Positions 58,514-64,000 of a stretch of DNA of 64,000 nucleotides are shown here, one piece after another. Position 1 is the stretch's first letter. Each line of letters starts with the position of its first letter. The notes below the pieces were generated by a model that did no database searches, was not told the DNA's origin, and worked only from the letters and a program-made list of their open reading frames with translations. Position numbers and translations under genes: made by a program. This stretch comes from Takakia lepidozioides (Eukaryota; Streptophyta; Takakiopsida; Takakiales; Takakiaceae), in assembly GCA_030704615.1 (NCBI GenBank), contig CM060733.1, positions 46,562,001-46,626,000 of the forward strand, written 5' to 3'.

Positions 58514-59762
58514 GGGGTGCACAAATTCTTGAGCATGAGGCAACCGAAATACACTCACAAGTACCATATGCAAGAACAGGAGAAAACAAAGGGTTCCATA
58601 TGCAGAAAGTTATCCCCTTTTCGGCAGACAGATATTCCATTCAAAACTGCCAATGAAACATTGAACTACTGGTCAAAATCATTTGTTCGGGAGATTCCTC
58701 CATCTCGAGAAAACTCTCTAAAGAAGCAGTTGCTCCAAGCTGTGGCCTTCCACTGCCTCAAGTAATCCTCCAGAGTGTCCTCGGGCACGGTCATGGTAAT
58801 TTTGTAGTCATAAAGCTGTTTCTCCAGCACCTTGTTTGCACGAGCTTCAATCTGCAGGTATACATATGCATGGGTTAGAGTCCATTCATGGGAAGATATT
58901 CTCAAAATTTTCAAGCACAGAAAGTCCTGAAAAGTATCTGGCTCCAGTAGGTGGCTTTGTGCAACCATATATCAAGAACTTGGTCGCTGAAGGGTTTGAT
59001 GTGCCCGGTGTTCTCATCTCTTTCACCCCTAGGGAAGCAGTATGTATCCTTGATAGTTGGGTCGGAATTCCAAATCTCCAACCATTTCACTTTCTGGTCA
59101 GCTTCCACAGTTGTAGTTGACAACCGGTGAAGCTTTTCCCGTGTCATTTCCGGTTTGGTGTTATTGTTCCAGTGGATCCTCACCTGGTTAAGAAACTCGG
59201 GACCAAAATCAGGGTCAGCTATTCTCAGCTGTTTCACAAAAGCGCTCATGAGCTTCTTCCGTATCTCATTCATCGTAAACTTCATGGCTTCCGCCACTCC
59301 CTTGGACGTCCTCAGACCCTCCGGGGTTTTCAAATAGTACTCCGCTTTTCCTCTCTCTCCAGCTTCAGCTATTTCTTGCTGCAAAACGTAATCCGGAATG
59401 AGATCACTTGTTACTGACAATATCCCAACAGATTGACCCTCTATGTACCCATGACAAAAATCTTGTTCCAACTTTTGAATGTCGTTCGTCAGAGCTGGTC
59501 GAACAAAGGGCATGGAGATCAAACGGCATAGGGGTATCATTATTTTTCCCCCAGGGACGCCCATGGCCTTGATGACTTGGGCAGAATTCACTTTGGAGAA
59601 GGAAAGCAGATCTTTCGCTCTGTCTTCGTATGGCCTGCCATCGTCCTCCTCCTCAGCAACCACCAGTTCCTGCTCAATGACTTTGTCCTCTACCTGAGCA
59701 GCACCTTTCCTTTTCTTCGTCTGCACTCAAAACCAAAGGTTACGAATGTAAAAGACTTGCAA

Positions 59763-59792
59763 GAAATTGCGTGCTTCAACGCACGCAATTTT
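59763..59792. repeat. Palindrome with CGTCAACG-type core
   Basis: GAAATTGCGTGC then TTCAA then CGCACGCAATTTT, just upstream of the 59720 exon of the companion gene. Confidence 0.75.
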
Positions 59793-59884
59793 CCACCCTC
59801 TGAAAGGTACTCATTTCTTTTCCTATTTCATACCCAAAGTCAATCTACTCTCTTCCATAAAAGTATGCATCAGACATTTAAACT

Positions 59885-60240
59885 AATCTCCCTGAATAGG
59901 CAGAAAGGTGAGTGTGAGAGAACCTCCAGAAACTGCGTACGTTGACGCACGCAATTTCTGAGGGTTCTCTTACACTCACTTTTCTGCCTATTCAGGGATT
60001 TTGTCTCTGTTAATACAGCACCGCTGAGAGAAGGCCATACAGAGAACCTCCAGAAAAATGAGTGCGTCAACGCACGCAGTTTCTGGCGATTCTCTCGCAC
60101 TCACTTTTTTTGCCTATTTAGGGCTTTTCTGTCTTTGTTAACTCAGCATAGCTGAGAGAAGGTCATAGAGAGAACATTCAGAAATTACGTGCGTTGACGC
60201 ACTTATTTTCTTGAGGTTCTCTGTATGGCCTTCTCTCAGC
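59885..60240. repeat. Cluster of three large foldback palindromes
   Basis: 59885-60000 is a ~115-bp inverted repeat with ~57-bp arms (about six mismatches) centred on CGTTGACG. 60151-60240 is a ~90-bp inverted repeat with ~44-bp arms of different outer sequence (GCTGAGAGAAGG). Between them, about 60025-60120 has the left arm of the second type and the right arm of the first type around the same core. They occupy intron 1 of the companion gene of element B. Confidence 0.85.
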
Positions 60241-60383
60241 TGTCGAACTCTAATCTCAGCCGTCCCTCCTCATATGCAATACATGGAAAGTGAGAAGTGG
60301 GTCATACCCGGGTTTGGTTGTTATGCATTGCCTGCATCCCTGTGGTCTTACTCTGAACGATCAAGCAAAAAAAAGCAGAATAG

Positions 60384-60430
60384 AGGGCAAGAAAATTGCG
60401 TGCGCCAACGCACGCAATTTTTCATGCCCT
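60384..60430. repeat. Foldback palindrome, 22-bp arms
   Basis: AGGGCAAGAAAATTGCGTGCG, a CCAA centre, then CGCACGCAATTTTTCATGCC and CT. Arms pair almost fully. It lies near the first exon of the companion gene of element B. Confidence 0.85.
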
Positions 60431-60574
60431 GGAAACTTGACAGAAGATGGCAAGTAAGAGAATCACCTGAGGTCCTTTTGCCGAAGAACTCCCAGATGCC
60501 TTTGATGTGGTTTCCAGGGCCGCGCTCTCCTCTGCGATCTCCTTCAGTGTCATGTTGAGCTTTCGGCCTTTCAT

Positions 60575-61326
60575 TCTCCCTCTTGCCTTCTTCCTTTCTC
60601 GCGCTGAAGTAAAAAAGTGTCTTCTACGCCTTCCACTCTCTCACGCGAAACTCTTTCTCCTGCTACTCTCCAGCTTGAAAAACTACGATCTATTGGAATG
60701 AGAGACGTCGTGCGATGAGTAGCAGCCGGGGCATCGCTCTCGGCGGTTATGCATGTATTCACTGCATACGTGTCCCCCTCCTAACGACACACTAGTCAAT
60801 TCTGCGGTGGCCGCTGTCTTTCATTATGGAGGTATGGCCATCGCATGGATTTGATTCGGATGGATGACTAATTTCAGTAGATTTTTTGGATTCTCCCGGA
60901 TGAACATCTTCCATTCGTTCGACGGCGATTCCTCTTAAACCCTTTATTCAATGCATGTCGGGTACCACGTGGCTGAACACTTTGGGGTGGCATGGGATGT
61001 CGGTCTCCGCCGTCATTTCACATGTGTCTGTAAAGACACATAACTGCTTAACAACTGTTTTATGAACTGTTTTGACAACTGTTTCTGAAAGGCTCTTTAA
61101 CGGTATGTCAGCTTTAAAAACAGGTCTTGGCTGACCCTTCCAGAACGGTTTGGGACATACATGACGTGTTGTCCTTGCCGACCTCGTTAGTAAAGGTGAC
61201 GGACTTTTGGGTTTCGGTCTGAAATGCAAAGCATGAGAAATGTAATCCCCACTAACGTTTGTAACAAGAATCCGCACAGAAGTTGTGGCTTCCGCACTTC
61301 TGCGAGGGAATTTCTCTTGCAGCAAC
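60575..61326. promoter_or_regulatory. Divergent spacer of element B
   Basis: A ~750-bp spacer between the companion start (60574, minus) and the transposase start (61327, plus), equivalent to 32706-33559 in element A. It has three close AACTGTTT words (61050-61090) and a small hairpin TGTGTCT/AGACACA near 61023. No reliable TATA pair. Confidence 0.45.
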
Positions 61327-62325
61327 ATGGCTTCCTCCGAAGCGGAGTTTTACTCTGTGGAGAAACCAGTACCTTTCTCGAAGGAGACCGATGACAATGG
61401 TTTTGCAATTGCGGAGGAACATCTCCTAGCAACGCGTTTCGAGTTCCAGTATGGTACTGTGTGGCTGGAAAGAGAGGTTTACAGTGTCGATGGGAAGTTG
61501 AAGAAGTATGCTTTCCAGAAACCGGATGAAAACGCACTTATGAGTCAGTGGAGAGTTCCTCCAGGAAGATACAGAGTCCTTGGAGCTCCTCGCCGGCAGT
61601 CGATTGGTTCGTATGTGACGCCGAGAACTGCTGCTTCTGTTGTTCAAGACAAGAGGAATGTGGTCGTGAAGACGGAGCCCACAACTTCCAGTCTCCGACT
61701 CCTCGGAGGAGGACGTTCCGAAAATTCCTTTTCTTGCTCCTTCTCCGGTGGTCGTGGTGCCGGAATTGAAGGACCTGTGTAGTGTCATTCCTAAACTGAA
61801 GTCAATGGGAGGAATGCCCGGTTTCAAGAGTGAATTGCGGGGGATTGACTGGGACACTGTCCTTGTTGAGCGTGTGCAGTACCTTCCAAAATCTTTTGAT
61901 GGGGATGTCGTCTTCGCGCTGCCTCCACCTGGGCGGGGTGGACCCGTTTCGAGCCTCATGCACGGAATGGATAAGAGACATGATGGACACCCATGGTGCA
62001 GAACGAAGACATCCAATATTCAAAATGATGACAAGCTCGTGTTCAGGAGAGCGGTGTGCAATGGGCACCCGAGGTGCGAGAATTTGAGTTGGAGACATTT
62101 CCTGCGGTCAGAGGTTCAGAACCAGAGTGAGTGGGAGGGTGTCGCCGAGAATCCTTTCAAGCCCGGTGAAGCACCTCCAAGCTCCAACACTTTTGTTTGC
62201 AAGTTCTGCAAACGAGCACCTTTCTGTGTGGCAGTGTGTGGAGCAAGAATGTACTATGTGGTGCACCGTTTTCCAACCTTGACTAGAGCCGGTGTGCGTG
62301 CGTTTCGGGTTCCACAACCACTACA
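61327..62325 (+). pseudogene. Transposase N-terminal part of element B, frameshifted and truncated
   Basis: Starts MASSEAEFYSVEKPVPFS and follows element A through RYRVLGAPRR and SIGSYVTPRTAASVV. A frameshift near 61700 moves it to the frame starting about 61700 (SDSSEEDV, then CSVIPKLKSMGGMPGFKSEL). The Cys/His zinc region follows (GHPWCRTKTS, CNGHPRC, FVCKFCK, MYYVVHRF), and similarity is lost at about 62325 before the DDE core. Independent conservation of the start codon context in A and B supports the start chosen for A. Confidence 0.75.
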
Positions 62326-62800
62326 ACAAATTGCGGCTTTTACGTCTCTGTGTTATGACTGCAAATGCAGTCATGGAAGCCATTTACGACTTCCTGACTC
62401 TGCAGACGTAAAGACCTAGTCAGTTGTGACATGGCAGATATGACTCTCCAGGCTGGCTGTCACGTGGCGCCAGAGCAGCTGTGGGGGTAGTCATACACGC
62501 TGGCTTTACTGAATGACTGAACGGACAGTGTAGTCCATGTCAGCGGCTGTGCAAGAGTGGCACGTGCTCGATGCAGGAAATGACACGTGGTAGAGTTTAG
62601 CTCTCCATGACTGCAAACTATGACTACGGGTGTGCTAATCCGGTTGCAACACGTGGCGCATTGCAGTTTTTACACGTGGTCCATCAGCAGATTGACATGT
62701 GTCATGATGGGTGTTTTTTTGGGGTGTATTGCTATTTTTTTACATATTTGTATTTCTGCCACGTGGTGTAGCACTATTGGAGAGTGAAAATAGATGTAGT
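62326..62800. repeat. CACGTG-rich non-coding segment
   Basis: CACGTG occurs about six times in 350 bp (TCACGTGG, GCACGTGC, ACACGTGG, ACACGTGG, ACACGTGG, CCACGTGG), mixed with ATGACT/AGTCAT words. One of these forms ATGACTGCA-AA-TGCAGTCAT at about 62357. No gene. It begins exactly where element B stops, so it may be the end of another element. Confidence 0.6.
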
Positions 62801-64000
62801 CATTATTATGACTATGATAGCAGTCATGTACATGTCTATTACAACAATGAAATATAATATATAATACAAAGAGAACAAGGCAGCAAGACATAACTGCAAC
62901 AAGCTGAGCAAAACCAAGAGATTGCACACCATCTCTATTTACCAATCTATTTATCATTATCATTTTTGTTGCGATCTAAAAATACATTAAATAGTCGCAT
63001 GTTCTCATGTGAATTATTTTGTCTAACTATAACACTTTGAAAAGTGTTCACCCAGAATCTTCTAACTACTCATGTATTCCATCAATCTGCAACCCATCAA
63101 AAATGGCTTGCATGGCTTTAAGAATTACTACAGCAAGGACATTTGTTTGTTTTCCAAGTTCTTGCATAAGATGCACCAACCAATATTGCATTGTGAGACA
63201 CTCACTCGCTATACTCCAAAGCGTCCAGGGAAGGTCACTGAGCAACCTGCCAAGGCGGAAACAATTAAGAGAATTATCTAATACCATATATGAAAAACCA
63301 ATGCCAGTGTTGTTTATGGTAACTTCTATCCCATGTCCTAAACAAACCAAAGCAAAAAGGTTGGTGTGTATTGGCGAAGTCGTCAGATACTTCACAAAGA
63401 AACATGCACTAAAAATGAAACCCAGGATGATAGGAAGGTCACTCACGTTTATACAAAGACATCTTGCCCATTGCCCAGCACCCTGCGTCACCCACACTCT
63501 ATCTCTATTCCTTCAGCTATCCTTGCCTCTGCACAAATCAAGCATTCATCCTTGCTTTGCTGCTAGCAGCTGACAATGACAGCCTACATTTGTTCTAGGA
63601 AACACCCAACTCAGCGTAGCACACTAGTTCCTATGCTGAATTGTGTCTGCTACTCTCTGAAATGTAGCAGGCATTCACCTTTCTGCCCGGTTGACCCATC
63701 AGTGACTGGGCTCAGATAAGTTTCATTCCACAGCTTCTCCTCATCTCTGTTACCTATTTTTTGACACTTTCATGTTGTCACATTGGCAGGATCATGTCAA
63801 AGTCACTCCAAACTAGATTCACTCAACCAGCTAACTTGCAGAATTGAACATGTAAATTTAGGGCCGATTCTGATAAGAGGGAAAAACAGGGTGAAATATG
63901 TTGAAGAAGATGCCTTCATTAGCAGTGCCTGATTTTATCACTTGTGCCGCTGCTCCCAGTTGACCATCTACCCATGCAGGTTTCTTGTAGCTATTGATCC
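62801..64000. other. Unassigned sequence
   Basis: A 143-codon minus frame (63497-63066) and a 184-codon plus frame (63019-63573) overlap. Neither has motifs I recognise, and they cannot both be real. No splice pattern or RNA gene could be supported. Confidence 0.3.

Larger units (their letters stand above)
56385..60574 (-). pseudogene. Companion protein of element B: methyltransferase-like, ParB core deleted
   Basis: First exon about 60574-60470 (MKGRKLNMTLKEI), then from 59720 a long exon with VNSAQVIKAMGVPGG, IPLCRLISMPFVRP and DFCHGYIEG as in element A. The segment holding DGNHRLLAW in A is missing and the frame passes straight to QEIAEAGERGK. Next come KWLEIWNSD, WLHKATYWSQ, CFFREFSRDG, an extra exon with YIKNVLIPGKNLSKYHAF and a Lys-rich linker (58408-57947), and the methyltransferase part: ADMVIVDIPDG, FLSDAGVLVMIQS, KENSPAFIQ, RIVDLTLGIG and GRHLFGMEGDADIF. 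The final exon (SDLWCSPPRSYILPD) ends at 56385. Damage: TAG after HPSKI, TGA at NTKC, frameshifts in the motif IV exon, and a donor GT changed to AT after WSQ. Motif IV is DIPD rather than DPPY. Confidence 0.65.
54842..62325. mobile_element. Element B: relative of element A, right end lost
   Basis: The left end GAGGGATGCTTCTACGTGAG resembles the left end of A. It is followed by GCCACGTCA-type motifs (54900-55000), a CCGCGGATTG word as in A, and a GGATGAAT cluster (55340-55420). It then has the companion gene (minus, 56385-60574) and the start of the transposase (plus, from 61327). Similarity to the A transposase ends at the histidines of the zinc region (TTCCACAACCACTAC at about 62325), so the right part was deleted or replaced. 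Confidence 0.7.

Noticed and set aside
58919-58966. AT-AC (U12-type) intron in the companion gene of element B
   Set aside because: The homologous site in A is a normal GT donor and the B sequence lacks the U12 donor consensus, so a GT-to-AT mutation is more likely.

Overview
The window reads as intron-rich nuclear DNA of a green-lineage eukaryote. The closest fit I can infer is a streptophyte (charophyte-type) alga such as Chara; that name is inference, not something the sequence proves. Reasons: two multi-exon host genes of plant-like type (a secreted filamin-repeat protein resembling GEX2, and a nucleostemin/NSN1-type GTPase), GT-AG introns, a chromodomain Ty3 retrotransposon and very dense, nested transposable elements. 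There are no bacterial operons, rRNA genes or CRISPR arrays.

Layout. (1) 1-19793, minus strand: 14 phase-consistent exons (1142 codons in the window) of a secreted Ig/filamin-repeat protein that runs off the left edge. One ~9.6 kb intron (6595-16183) is filled with LINE copies of two families (A and B) and a Ty3 RT scrap. (2) 19794-22037: intergenic DNA, a possible tRNA-like SINE, a perfect 30-bp inverted repeat and an L1-like RT fragment. (3) 22038-39766: nucleostemin/NSN1 gene, broken by an inversion that splits its GTPase exon (24162-25192) and by a LINE-B insertion (25193-38625). That LINE is itself split, with a 9-bp target duplication, by a 10.1 kb DNA transposon (element A, 27568-37707). 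(4) 39765-42509: 3' part of a chromodomain Ty3 element and probable LTR. (5) 42490-49435: satellite-like repeats interrupted by element C (44401-48882), an internally deleted relative of A. (6) 49436-54680: decayed hAT transposon flanked on both sides by arrays of ~20-bp GACCGCC palindromes. (7) 54842-62325: element B, another relative of A. (8) 62326-64000: CACGTG-rich DNA and unassigned sequence.

The most interesting content is the A/B/C transposon family. Each has two divergently transcribed genes: a MULE-like transposase (GCM1/FAR1-like zinc region, DDE core, SWIM zinc finger) and a companion protein joining a ParB-like nuclease domain to a beta-class (permuted N6/N4) DNA-methyltransferase-like domain. 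The methyltransferase keeps recognisable motifs but has a degenerate catalytic motif IV. The three copies share subterminal GCCACGTCA and GGATGAATG motif clusters and carry dispersed palindromes built on a CGTYRACG core. All three copies here are damaged (nonsense mutations, frameshifts, lost splice sites, deletions), so they show the architecture of a system whose active copies would lie elsewhere.
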